Positions 1 through 5,739 of a stretch of DNA of 10,121 nt are shown here, piece after piece (position 1 is the stretch's first letter; each line of letters opens with the position of its first letter). The stretch is from Promethearchaeota archaeon. Lineage in GTDB: Archaea > Asgardarchaeota > Lokiarchaeia > Sigyniarchaeales > SOKP01. Under the pieces are notes generated by a model that was not told the origin of the DNA, made no database searches, and was given only the letters and a program-made list of their open reading frames with translations. A program made the position numbers and the translations under genes. The stretch spans positions 1-10,121 of the forward strand of contig JAUWHC010000061.1 of the NCBI GenBank assembly GCA_030606095.1, given 5' to 3'.

Positions 1-528
1 AAAAAGTTAACTAAAATACCGGCAAACGTAATAACATCATTAGGACTTTTTTTCTCATTATTAACTTTTTTTGGATTTATCTTCCAAAATGTAATTTTTA
101 TTATAATTTGTTTATTTCTTGTAGAGTTCTTTGATCAGTTAGATGGGGTAATTGCACGACTTCAAGGACCAACAAAGTTAGGGGCATTTTTAGATTCTAC
201 ATTAGACCGAATTGGAGATTTCTTTCTTTTTTTTGGAATTATACTTGGTGGCTATACCGATGTGTTTATTGGGTTTATAACACTTGTTGGAGCTTTTTTG
301 ACTTCATATACCAGAGCTAAAATTGAAGCTTTAGGCGTACCAAACTTATACGGCGTGGGATTATTGGAGAGAACGGATAGAGTGCTAATTATTTTAATAG
401 GTTCGATTTTGCAAATCTGGTTTCCCACTGCTATCTGGTGGACCATGATTTTTCTCGCTATTGGGACTAATATTACAGCAATCCAACGAATTGTTTACGC
501 TATTAAGAAGTTTTCAAAAAAAGAATAA
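1..528 (+). CDS. CDP-alcohol phosphatidyltransferase, archaetidylinositol phosphate synthase-like (5' end missing)
   Basis: Integral-membrane enzyme that transfers a polar head group onto a CDP-activated lipid. In archaea this subfamily typically joins inositol phosphate to CDP-archaeol. The frame is open from base 1 and 175 residues are present before TAA; the start codon and probably a short N-terminus lie upstream. The signature is visible: D45-x2-D48-G49-x2-A52-R53, then G61-x3-D65-x3-D69, the four aspartates that bind the metals and the CDP-alcohol. Hydrophobic helices flank it (about residues 10-28, 30-44, 72-100 and 123-155). FGAFLDS-like wording around D65, YTRAKIE near residue 100 and the ending TAIQR fit the archaeal inositol branch better than the bacterial PgsA branch. 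Oddity: seven residues separate the AR pair from G61, where eight or nine are usual. Family assignment is firm; inositol as the acceptor is inferred. Confidence 0.85.
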   Translation, partial: KKLTKIPANVITSLGLFFSLLTFFGFIFQNVIFIIICLFLVEFFDQLDGVIARLQGPTKLGAFLDSTLDRIGDFFLFFGIILGGYTDVFIGFITLVGAFLTSYTRAKIEALGVPNLYGVGLLERTDRVLIILIGSILQIWFPTAIWWTMIFLAIGTNITAIQRIVYAIKKFSKKE

Positions 529-551
529 TAAATGAGCATTTCTAAATAGAG

Positions 552-566
552 CATATTTAAATAAAT
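552..566 (+). promoter_or_regulatory. Candidate TATA-box region upstream of the small GTPase gene
   Basis: A TTTAAATA-type stretch lies in the 95-base AT-rich gap after the lipid transferase gene, about 60 bases before the ATG at 624. Given archaeal TATA-to-start spacing, this would put transcription start near 588 and leave a leader of about 35 bases. The whole gap is AT-rich, so other positions (for example around 598-606) are possible. Confidence 0.3.
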
Positions 567-613
567 CTCTTGTTATATTCTATTAAATTATTAAATTAAA
601 TATTTTTTATCAA

Positions 614-617
614 GTGA
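614..617 (+). promoter_or_regulatory. GTGA Shine-Dalgarno-like site of the small GTPase gene
   Basis: GTGA lies six bases before the ATG at 624. It matches the GGTGA part of the archaeal ribosome binding consensus and supports 624 as the start. Confidence 0.5.
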
Positions 618-623
618 GCAATT

Positions 624-1604
624 ATGATTGTCTCTGAGATAAACATCAAACTCACGGTTTTGGGGCTTTGGGGTGTTGGTAAAACCTCAATAGTGAATAG
701 TTTTGTAGGTAAAGACTTTCCCTCGATGTACATCCCAACCATAGGGTCAAATATTGCAAGAAAGGAGTACAAGTTAAAAGATGTTCATATTAGATTGAAT
801 ATATGGGACATTGGGGGTCAACGAAGTTTTAATCCGTTAAATCCTGTATCTTTCAGTAATTTAGACGCTGCTTTTTTAATTTTTGACTTAAGTAACCCTA
901 AAGAAACGTTACAAGAAATCAAAAAAACATATTTAAAAAATTTATCAGATTTTTCCACTGACTGTATCACCTATTTAATAGGAAACAAATCAGATTTGAT
1001 AAAACCAGAAGAATTTGAAATTCTATTAAATAACATTCGCCAATATCAGATTGAAGGCTATCCTATTATTTTCGTGTCAGCAAAGTCTCAGAATAATCTC
1101 TCTGGTGCTTTTTCTCTTATTATATTAGACTTTTTAAAAAGATTGGAAAAAGAAAGCAGAGATATGCAATTCAAAGGTGTTTGCGAGGAATTTTTACATT
1201 TAATTAGGAAAACCGAAGAAGATTTAGATGATTTAATAATTAATTTGGAAGAGAATGATTCAAGCACGCTCTATAATAAAATAACTCCAAAAATTATAAA
1301 GAAAAGTGTAAAATCATTTGAGATTGAAGAGATTCCTTTTAATGAAATTAAAGATCTTAAAAAAATAAAAGAAAGCGACATAAATCGAAATTTGATTAAA
1401 GAAAGTATTATTGATGCGTTTAGTAATAGTCTAGTAATGATTTCTGACCTTATTACTAATTTAAAAGAAACTCCAATTGATTCTCTCATTACTAATATCG
1501 ATAATACTTTAGAAGATTTATCAAATATGAAGAATGATTTCGATTTAAAATTAAATTCGATTTTGGACTTAAATTCTTTCGATAAAGACAACGAAGAAGA
1601 ATAA
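624..1604 (+). CDS. Ras/Arf-superfamily small GTPase with a long C-terminal helical extension
   Basis: GTP-binding switch protein of the eukaryote-like small GTPase superfamily, which is expanded in Asgard archaea. All five G motifs are present: G1 P-loop GLWGVGKT (14-21), G2 T39 in PTIG, G3 DIGGQ (62-66, so the catalytic glutamine is Q66), G4 NKSD (121-124) and G5 SAK (152-154). The PTIG switch I is Rab/Ras-like while GGQ in G3 is Arf-like. The G domain ends near residue 176. Residues 177-326 are an extra charged, Lys/Glu/Leu-rich and probably helical tail ending in acidic residues. There is no C-terminal cysteine for prenylation and no membrane segment, so it is likely cytosolic or recruited through a partner. 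ATG with GTGA upstream supports the start. The next gene follows after 20 bases on the same strand and encodes a coiled-coil protein, a plausible effector or regulator. The cellular role is unknown. Confidence 0.9.
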   Translation: MIVSEINIKLTVLGLWGVGKTSIVNSFVGKDFPSMYIPTIGSNIARKEYKLKDVHIRLNIWDIGGQRSFNPLNPVSFSNLDAAFLIFDLSNPKETLQEIKKTYLKNLSDFSTDCITYLIGNKSDLIKPEEFEILLNNIRQYQIEGYPIIFVSAKSQNNLSGAFSLIILDFLKRLEKESRDMQFKGVCEEFLHLIRKTEEDLDDLIINLEENDSSTLYNKITPKIIKKSVKSFEIEEIPFNEIKDLKKIKESDINRNLIKESIIDAFSNSLVMISDLITNLKETPIDSLITNIDNTLEDLSNMKNDFDLKLNSILDLNSFDKDNEEE

Positions 1605-1623
1605 AAAAAATAAAAAAAATAAA

Positions 1624-1628
1624 GGTGG
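1624..1628 (+). promoter_or_regulatory. GGTGG Shine-Dalgarno-like motif that overlaps the GTG start candidate
   Basis: GGTGG is the only purine/GGTG-rich motif in the short A-rich gap. It contains the GTG at 1625 and lies five bases before an in-frame ATT at 1634. It cannot serve both as ribosome site and as start for the same initiation event, so the real initiation codon is unresolved. Confidence 0.4.
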
Positions 1629-2158
1629 TTAAAATTCCCAAAAAAGATAAAATTGAAGAAATTACGCCCAAAAATTTTCAAAAATTACTTAATCAGAATA
1701 ATAAACTAGAGAACGAGATTAATCTTCTAAAAGAAGAGATCTCAAAGATAAAAAATGAAATTTTATCTAGCCAAGAAAGAATTGAACAAACCATAAAAAC
1801 TCAAGAAGAAATCATTATGGATATGATTAAAAAATTTAACGATGAGTTGTTAAAAAATAAATCCAAAATGAACGAAGAGATTGAAAAAATTAAAACACAG
1901 CAAGATGTTCTAAGAATTTCATACACTATTAACGAAAAAAAACTGATGGATAAGATTGATACTTCTATAGTTAAAATTGTCAATAAACAAATTGACGGAA
2001 AAGAAAGCGAAGTACTCATGAAAATATGGATAAATGAATTAAAGGAAATTATCGAAAATTTTGATAAATTAAAAAAATTGAAACCTAAAGAATTCTCAAT
2101 ACAATTAAATGAAATCTCAGATGTAATTGAGATTTTTAAACAAAAAATCCAAGGATAA
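1625..2158 (+). CDS. Coiled-coil protein downstream of the small GTPase, function unknown
   Basis: I do not recognise a family. The 177-residue product is highly charged (Lys/Glu/Asn-rich) with heptad-like spacing of Ile and Leu from about residue 18 to 95, which suggests a long coiled coil. A second helical stretch covers about 125-177. It has no signal peptide, membrane helix, cysteine cluster or enzymatic motif, so it looks like a cytosolic scaffold or adaptor. It starts 20 bases after the GTPase stop on the same strand with no obvious promoter between them, so co-transcription is likely. A physical or functional link to the GTPase is inferred from position and from the helical GTPase tail. 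The start is uncertain: the GTG at 1625 sits inside the GGTGG ribosome-binding-like motif itself (1624-1628). An unusual ATT start at 1634 would be better spaced from it. Confidence 0.7.
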   Translation: MVKIPKKDKIEEITPKNFQKLLNQNNKLENEINLLKEEISKIKNEILSSQERIEQTIKTQEEIIMDMIKKFNDELLKNKSKMNEEIEKIKTQQDVLRISYTINEKKLMDKIDTSIVKIVNKQIDGKESEVLMKIWINELKEIIENFDKLKKLKPKEFSIQLNEISDVIEIFKQKIQG

Positions 2159-2195
2159 CAAAAATAAAGTATTATTGTTATTAAATTACATAAGC

Positions 2196-3338
2196 TTAGT
2201 TTCTCAACCTAGGAGGAGGTACAAAGACTCTCCTCATACCTTCTAAAAGCGAAATTGCGTCTTCTGGACAAAAATGAGCGCAAACTCCACATCCAATGCA
2301 GAATTCGGATTTAATTCGTGCGATATTATTTTCGTCCAATTCAACAGCATCTACAGAGCAATATTCTACGCATGTTCCGCATCCTTTGCATAAATCTTCG
2401 TTTACCTGTGCTAGATAATTGGTTGAATTAATCATAGCGGCTAGCCCCAATTTCCACCATTCAATTGTCCCACAACAATCGTTACAACAATTACATATGC
2501 TAGTTTCGTCTTTGTTTATATCGGAATGTGGATGAAAGGCTTTATGCACTAATCCATCTTCCTCAGATGCTTTCATTATTTTCAGCGCTTCTTCTTTTGA
2601 TACAAAACGAGCAAAGCCTTGCTCAGTTACATATTTTGCCGATTTCCCGAAAGTAAAGCAGTTTTCTCTAAGATCTGTTTGCTTACATGGTTTTCCTAAT
2701 AGATCTCTGTGGTGCCTACAAAAACAATGCCCTACTGCTATAACATCATATTTCTCAATGATTTCCTCGATTTTTTGTTTTGGTAAAATTATTTCTTCAG
2801 GAACTTCTATAGCTTCATTGATGGAGATGTTTATTTCAGCTCCCTGAACGCTTTTGTTTAGATTCGGTACTGTTCTATCTAACGGAAGCATTTTTTCAAA
2901 AACGGGTAAGATTGTATCATAATTTTCTTGAATAAAATCCGCTATTTCGTCAAAATAGACTTCAAACATTTTTGCTATTTTCTTTTCGGTTTCAGAAAAT
3001 TCGATTTTTTTCATAAAAATATATTCGAAAACGCCAACCATTACTATTGGCATTAATCTATAGATCATTAAACCTTTTGAGCTCGGCTGATTAAAAATAA
3101 ATCCTTTTTTGGCTAAAGGATTAATAAACGACAAGATTTGAGCTTCCGACAGTTTACTACTCTTTATTAACTGTTCCATCGTCTGTGAGGTTTTTCTCTT
3201 AAAAGCGTTGATAAATTCTAATTCTTCCTCTGAAAGGAGTAATTTTAAAATTTCAATCAACATATCGTTAACCGGGAAAGGGAGCGAACCTGCTTTTATA
3301 ATGATATTTGCTGCTTTTTTATATTTTTCCTCTGACAT
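2196..3338 (-). CDS. Winged-helix, multi-cysteine and 2x[4Fe-4S] ferredoxin-domain protein, candidate corrinoid-system activator or regulator
   Basis: Probable cytosolic electron-transfer protein. Residue numbers here count from a TTG at 3347; I prefer the ATG at 3338 (residue 4, 380 aa), which a TATA box at 3364-3372 would make nearly leaderless. Domains: a helix-turn-helix-like region at about 45-100; a conserved-looking MPIVMVGVFEY stretch (99-109); a cysteine-rich domain with HCFCR (C208, C210), C221 and C230; an ICNCCNDCC cluster (C285, C287, C288, C291, C292); then two ferredoxin motifs, C320-x2-C323-x2-C326-x3-C330 and C350-x2-C353-x2-C356-x3-C360-P. The four cysteines of each ferredoxin motif should hold a [4Fe-4S] cluster; the upstream cysteines may bind another metal centre. 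It is divergent from the corrinoid protein/methyltransferase operon. That suggests a role in reducing Co(II) to Co(I), as RamA and RACo do in other systems, although it is not an obvious homologue of either. Family type is clear; role is inferred. Confidence 0.85.
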   Translation of the reverse strand: MSEEKYKKAANIIIKAGSLPFPVNDMLIEILKLLLSEEELEFINAFKRKTSQTMEQLIKSSKLSEAQILSFINPLAKKGFIFNQPSSKGLMIYRLMPIVMVGVFEYIFMKKIEFSETEKKIAKMFEVYFDEIADFIQENYDTILPVFEKMLPLDRTVPNLNKSVQGAEINISINEAIEVPEEIILPKQKIEEIIEKYDVIAVGHCFCRHHRDLLGKPCKQTDLRENCFTFGKSAKYVTEQGFARFVSKEEALKIMKASEEDGLVHKAFHPHSDINKDETSICNCCNDCCGTIEWWKLGLAAMINSTNYLAQVNEDLCKGCGTCVEYCSVDAVELDENNIARIKSEFCIGCGVCAHFCPEDAISLLEGMRRVFVPPPRLRN

Positions 3339-3363
3339 TTTTATCAATGCAAATTAAAGTATT

Positions 3364-3372
3364 ATTTTATAA
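3364..3372 (-). promoter_or_regulatory. TATA box for the ferredoxin-domain gene, near-leaderless start
   Basis: On the minus strand this reads TTATAAAAT. Its centre is about 30 bases upstream of the ATG at 3338, so transcription would begin within a few bases of that codon. No Shine-Dalgarno motif is visible there, which fits leaderless initiation and argues against the upstream TTG at 3347. Confidence 0.45.
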
Positions 3373-3507
3373 TTAATTCGATAATGATCCTTATAATATT
3401 AATCTTAATTAATAAAACTCGAGCTAACATTTTGGCAAATAAACTCAAAATATTAGGCAAAAATTAAATCATTTAAGCATGAAAGAAAATGAAAATTATA
3501 AAAATCA

Positions 3508-3547
3508 TTGAAACATTCTTTTTTTCTTCAAAGTTTATATGTTTCAA
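3508..3547. repeat. Perfect 9-bp inverted repeat overlapping the corrinoid operon promoter (candidate operator)
   Basis: TTGAAACAT at 3508-3516 is the exact reverse complement of ATGTTTCAA at 3539-3547, with 22 bases between. The right arm overlaps the downstream end of the TATA-like TTTATATG (3534-3541), so a protein bound to it could block or modulate promoter use. It lies in the shared region between the divergent ferredoxin gene and the corrinoid operon. In such AT-rich DNA a 9-bp match can arise by chance, but both arms contain GC bases and the placement is suggestive. Confidence 0.4.
3534..3541 (+). promoter_or_regulatory. TATA box with BRE-like AAAG for the corrinoid operon
   Basis: TTTATATG is preceded by AAAG, like an archaeal BRE/TATA pair. 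Standard spacing puts transcription start near 3563-3566, leaving a leader of about 25 bases before the ATG at 3591, with a weak GGGAT ribosome site at 3581-3585. Confidence 0.5.
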
Positions 3548-3590
3548 AAACGAAAAAAGATTATTAATTAGGAATTTATAGGGATAAAAA

Positions 3591-3743
3591 ATGGAAGAAT
3601 TTTCAAAAAAACCAAATTATGCTTCTAAAGAAGAAATTAATGAAGCTATTGGAAAAATATTATGGGGCAAGGATGGTAAACCTTTTACGATGAAGCGTGT
3701 TATTTTTGCTTTCCTGAAAAAGAAAAGGGGAGGTAAAAAATAA
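3591..3743 (+). CDS. Small basic 50-aa protein, first gene of the corrinoid methyltransferase operon, function unknown
   Basis: I do not recognise this protein. It has 50 residues: an acidic to neutral N-terminal half with a predicted helix (SKEEINEAIGKIL, 12-24), a WGKDGKPF turn (25-32), then a basic C-terminus (MKRVIFAFLKKK followed by GGKK). It has no cysteine, signal peptide or clear membrane helix. The ATG at 3591 has GGGAT five bases upstream and follows a good TATA box. The stop TAA shares its last base with the ATG of the corrinoid protein (TAATG at 3741-3745), and the strong ribosome site of that gene lies inside this frame, so the two look translationally coupled. That coupling, promoter-proximal position and protein-like composition make it a probable real gene. 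It could be an accessory subunit of the corrinoid protein or methyltransferase; a translated leader with a purely regulatory role is the alternative. Confidence 0.65.
   Translation: MEEFSKKPNYASKEEINEAIGKILWGKDGKPFTMKRVIFAFLKKKRGGKK
3729..3734 (+). promoter_or_regulatory. Strong GGAGGT ribosome binding site of the corrinoid protein, inside the 50-aa gene
   Basis: GGAGGT is eight bases before the ATG at 3743 and lies within the last codons of the 50-aa frame. It fixes the corrinoid protein start and supports coupling through the TAATG overlap. Confidence 0.8.
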
Positions 3744-4384
3744 TGGGTTCTAAAGAGGACCTTTTCCAAGCTGTTATAGAATTAGAAGAAGAAAAGTCCT
3801 ATACGCTTGTAAAAAAAGCCCTAGACGAAGGAGTCAATCCAAAAGAGATCATCGATATATTACGCAAAGGAGTGGAAATTATAGGAGAAAGATTTAATAA
3901 AAAAGAATATTTTTTAACTGAATTAGTTATGGCTGGCGAAATTTTCCAGCAATCCGCTAAAATTCTTGAAACGGCAATGAAAGAAGAATCCGAAACGAGT
4001 GAGAGTTTGGGAGTAGTTGTAATAGGAACAGTTAAAGGCGATGTTCACGATATTGGAAAGAATATTTTCGTAACTCTTTTACAAGCTGCTGGTTGTGAAG
4101 TTCATGACTTAGGAGTTGATATACCTGCCGAAGAATTTATAACCAAGGTTAAAGAAACTAAGGCAAATATAGTTGCCTATTCAGGGCTATTAACAGTAGC
4201 TTTAGATTCAATGAAAGAAACAACTGAAGCTTTAAAATCGGCTGGATTGAGAGAGGATGTAAAAATTATTATTGGTGGATTACCCGTTGATGAGATGTGG
4301 ATGATTGAAGTGGGAGCTGATGCTTATACCGATAACGCATTTAATGGCATAAATATAGTCACTAATTGGCTAAAGGAGGGATAA
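3743..4384 (+). CDS. Corrinoid (B12-binding) methyltransferase protein, MtaC/MtbC/MttC-like
   Basis: Cytosolic methyl carrier that binds a cobamide and shuttles a methyl group between a substrate methyltransferase and an acceptor methyltransferase. The 213 residues give the usual two-domain layout. An N-terminal helical cap (about 1-85) contains the YFLTELVMAGE segment (57-67). A Rossmann-like B12 domain (about 88-210) has the signature D100-x-H102-x2-G105, where H102 should be the lower axial cobalt ligand, followed by SGL (147-149) and a GG pair (178-179) that line the nucleotide loop. Length and motifs match the methanogen/acetogen corrinoid proteins. The start is fixed by GGAGGT and overlaps the 50-aa gene by one base. 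The URO-D methyltransferase begins two bases after the stop. The substrate (methanol, methylamine, methoxy compound or other) cannot be told from this protein, so I give no symbol. Confidence 0.93.
   Translation: MGSKEDLFQAVIELEEEKSYTLVKKALDEGVNPKEIIDILRKGVEIIGERFNKKEYFLTELVMAGEIFQQSAKILETAMKEESETSESLGVVVIGTVKGDVHDIGKNIFVTLLQAAGCEVHDLGVDIPAEEFITKVKETKANIVAYSGLLTVALDSMKETTEALKSAGLREDVKIIIGGLPVDEMWMIEVGADAYTDNAFNGINIVTNWLKEG
4374..4380 (+). promoter_or_regulatory. AGGAGGG ribosome binding site of the URO-D methyltransferase
   Basis: AGGAGGG lies in the last codons of the corrinoid gene, six bases before the ATG at 4387. It decides that start over the upstream in-frame TTG at 4366. Confidence 0.8.
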
Positions 4385-4386
4385 GA

Positions 4387-5538
4387 ATGGAGCCCATTAA
4401 AGAGGAATCTATGACTTCGGTTGAAAGGGCATTAACTGCGATGGCTTTAAAAGAGCCCGATAGAGTTCCCGTCTGGCCCATGATGGATTTCCTTCCCGCT
4501 ACCTATTACGATGTTACAGCTCAAGAAATGATTGAGGATCCAGACAAATCACAAAAAGCTTACGAATGGATATATCACAAGTTAGGTGGTTATGACATTG
4601 CGATGGCTGGTGGTGCAATGTATTTGCAATATTTTAATCCCTTTCCTGACATATTTTCAGCGTTTTATCTTGACTGGAGATTACCGGGACGAATGTTGGG
4701 TAAAAATCAATTTCCTCAACTAGTTGAAGAAAGCCTTAATAATCCTTTTATAACAGTAAAGGATTACGATAAAATTATTGAAAAAGGAATGTTGTGGCTG
4801 GCTAATTTCAAAAGAGCTAGTTTAAAAGATATGAAGAAATTGGGTAAAATAGGAGCGAAAGCTACCGAAAATATAGTTAGGTGGTGGACTCATTTTCAAG
4901 TTCCTACCTTTGCTGAAGGAGCGGGAACAACTCCATTCGATTTATTATCTGTCTTTCGAGGTTCTACTAATTTTATGAAAGATATTTATCGATTCCCCGA
5001 TAAAATAAAAGAAGTTAGCGATTTCCTGATTGATAACATGATATTAATGGGAGAATATGGTGCAAGGATGTTTGGTGGTAAAACACTCTTAATTGGTGGA
5101 GCAAGGGCTAGCTCTGATTTCATTTCAATAAAACATTTTGAAGAGCTTTATTGGCCTTACTTTAAAAAAATGGTGTCAAAATACGTAAACGATGGATTTA
5201 TAGTTCAAATGCATCTGGATACAGATTGGACAGATCGATTACACTACTTTAAAGAATTACCAAAGGGTAAATTATATCTACATATAGACGAAAGAACAGA
5301 TATTTTCAAAGCTAAAGAAATTCTTGGTGATAATATATGCATTCAAGGAAACCTCAAACCTTCATTATTTAAGTTAGGAACACCCGCTATGATCGAAAAA
5401 CAAACAAAAGAAATCATTGAGAAATGCGCCGAAGGAGGAGGGCTACTTGTTGGAGCCGAGATTCCTGACGACGCAAAACTCGAAAATGTAAAAGCAATGA
5501 TTGATACATGCAAGACATATGGAGTATATAGAAAATAA
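4387..5538 (+). CDS. URO-D-family (MtaA/CmuA superfamily) corrinoid methyltransferase lacking the classical zinc cysteines
   Basis: A 383-residue cytosolic TIM-barrel protein of the uroporphyrinogen decarboxylase superfamily. The N-terminal SVERALTAMALKEPDRVPV (11-29) is the usual family opening. Adjacency to a corrinoid protein points to methyl transfer rather than haem synthesis. MtaA/MtbA coenzyme M methylases bind zinc through His-x-Cys and a distant Cys. Here the first pair is H276-x-D278 (MHLDTDW) and the second site reads GAEIPDD, with A357 where cysteine is common (G-C-E). H276-x-D278 followed by YFKELPKGK is, to my memory, typical of a longer URO-D-like subgroup found beside corrinoid genes. 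I find no pair of glutamates separated by 14 residues either. With no other methyltransferase in the operon, it may act on the methyl donor. A coenzyme M or thiol acceptor seems less likely without the cysteines. The family is certain; direction and substrate are unknown. Confidence 0.9.
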   Translation: MEPIKEESMTSVERALTAMALKEPDRVPVWPMMDFLPATYYDVTAQEMIEDPDKSQKAYEWIYHKLGGYDIAMAGGAMYLQYFNPFPDIFSAFYLDWRLPGRMLGKNQFPQLVEESLNNPFITVKDYDKIIEKGMLWLANFKRASLKDMKKLGKIGAKATENIVRWWTHFQVPTFAEGAGTTPFDLLSVFRGSTNFMKDIYRFPDKIKEVSDFLIDNMILMGEYGARMFGGKTLLIGGARASSDFISIKHFEELYWPYFKKMVSKYVNDGFIVQMHLDTDWTDRLHYFKELPKGKLYLHIDERTDIFKAKEILGDNICIQGNLKPSLFKLGTPAMIEKQTKEIIEKCAEGGGLLVGAEIPDDAKLENVKAMIDTCKTYGVYRK

Positions 5539-5543
5539 ATTGT

Positions 5544-5580
5544 TTAATTTTAATCTCTTTTAATTTTAATTTTTTAATTT
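5544..5580 (+). terminator. T-rich terminator candidate after the corrinoid operon
   Basis: Just after the TAA at 5538 a series of T runs (three to six long, the longest at 5570-5575) gives a T-rich coding strand without a stem-loop, the usual form of archaeal termination. The region is generally AT-rich, so support is modest. Confidence 0.4.
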
Positions 5581-5584
5581 AATA

Positions 5585-5622
5585 TTTATATATAAAAATT
5601 GGGCTATAAATTCTATATATAG
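5585..5622 (+). promoter_or_regulatory. TATA-like region and CTATATATAG palindrome upstream of the zinc-ribbon gene
   Basis: The 201-base gap between 5538 and 5740 holds several TATA-like sites. The clearest are TTTATATATAAAA at 5585-5597 and a 10-bp palindrome CTATATATAG at 5613-5622. Starting from the first would give a leader of about 120 bases. A closer TTTAAAAT near 5671-5679 would give about 35 bases. I cannot decide between them. Confidence 0.3.
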
Positions 5623-5739
5623 TAATATTTATTTAAGATCTATAAGGAGAAATATTAATTTTTAAAAATGATTTAAAATAACAAAAATAAACAAATATTC
5701 AAATTATCTATACAAAATTAAAAGAAAAGGATTATAAAA

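Noticed and set aside
252..446. Minus-strand frame of 64 codons within the CDP-alcohol transferase gene
   Set aside because: It is antisense to a gene with clear family motifs and shows no motif of its own. The same applies to antisense frames at 1271-1681 and 1801-2019, and to the plus-strand frame at 7106-7318 within the glycosidase gene.
3339..3347. TTG start for the ferredoxin-domain protein
   Set aside because: No ribosome site precedes it, an ATG follows three codons later, and TATA-box spacing favours transcription beginning at about 3341.
3434..3464. Two GGCAAA copies 23 bases apart in the divergent intergenic region
   Set aside because: The match is only about six bases with a drifting context; too weak to call a repeat or operator.
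3489..3581. A 30-codon ATG frame upstream of the corrinoid operon
   Set aside because: It spans the TATA box and the inverted repeat, is low-complexity (Phe/Ile/Lys), and has no ribosome site; it would start upstream of the predicted transcript.
3348..3590. Cobalamin riboswitch upstream of the corrinoid operon
   Set aside because: I looked for a B12-box-like GC-rich core and found none; the region is AT-rich and the predicted leader is only about 25 bases.
4366..4386. Upstream TTG start for the URO-D methyltransferase
   Set aside because: It lies before the AGGAGGG ribosome site, which serves the ATG at 4387, and it would add seven residues that are just that site translated.
5644..5672. 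AAGGAGA ribosome-site-like motif before the zinc-ribbon gene
   Set aside because: No ATG, GTG or TTG lies at a useful distance, and the first ATG (5668) is followed by only one sense codon before TAA.
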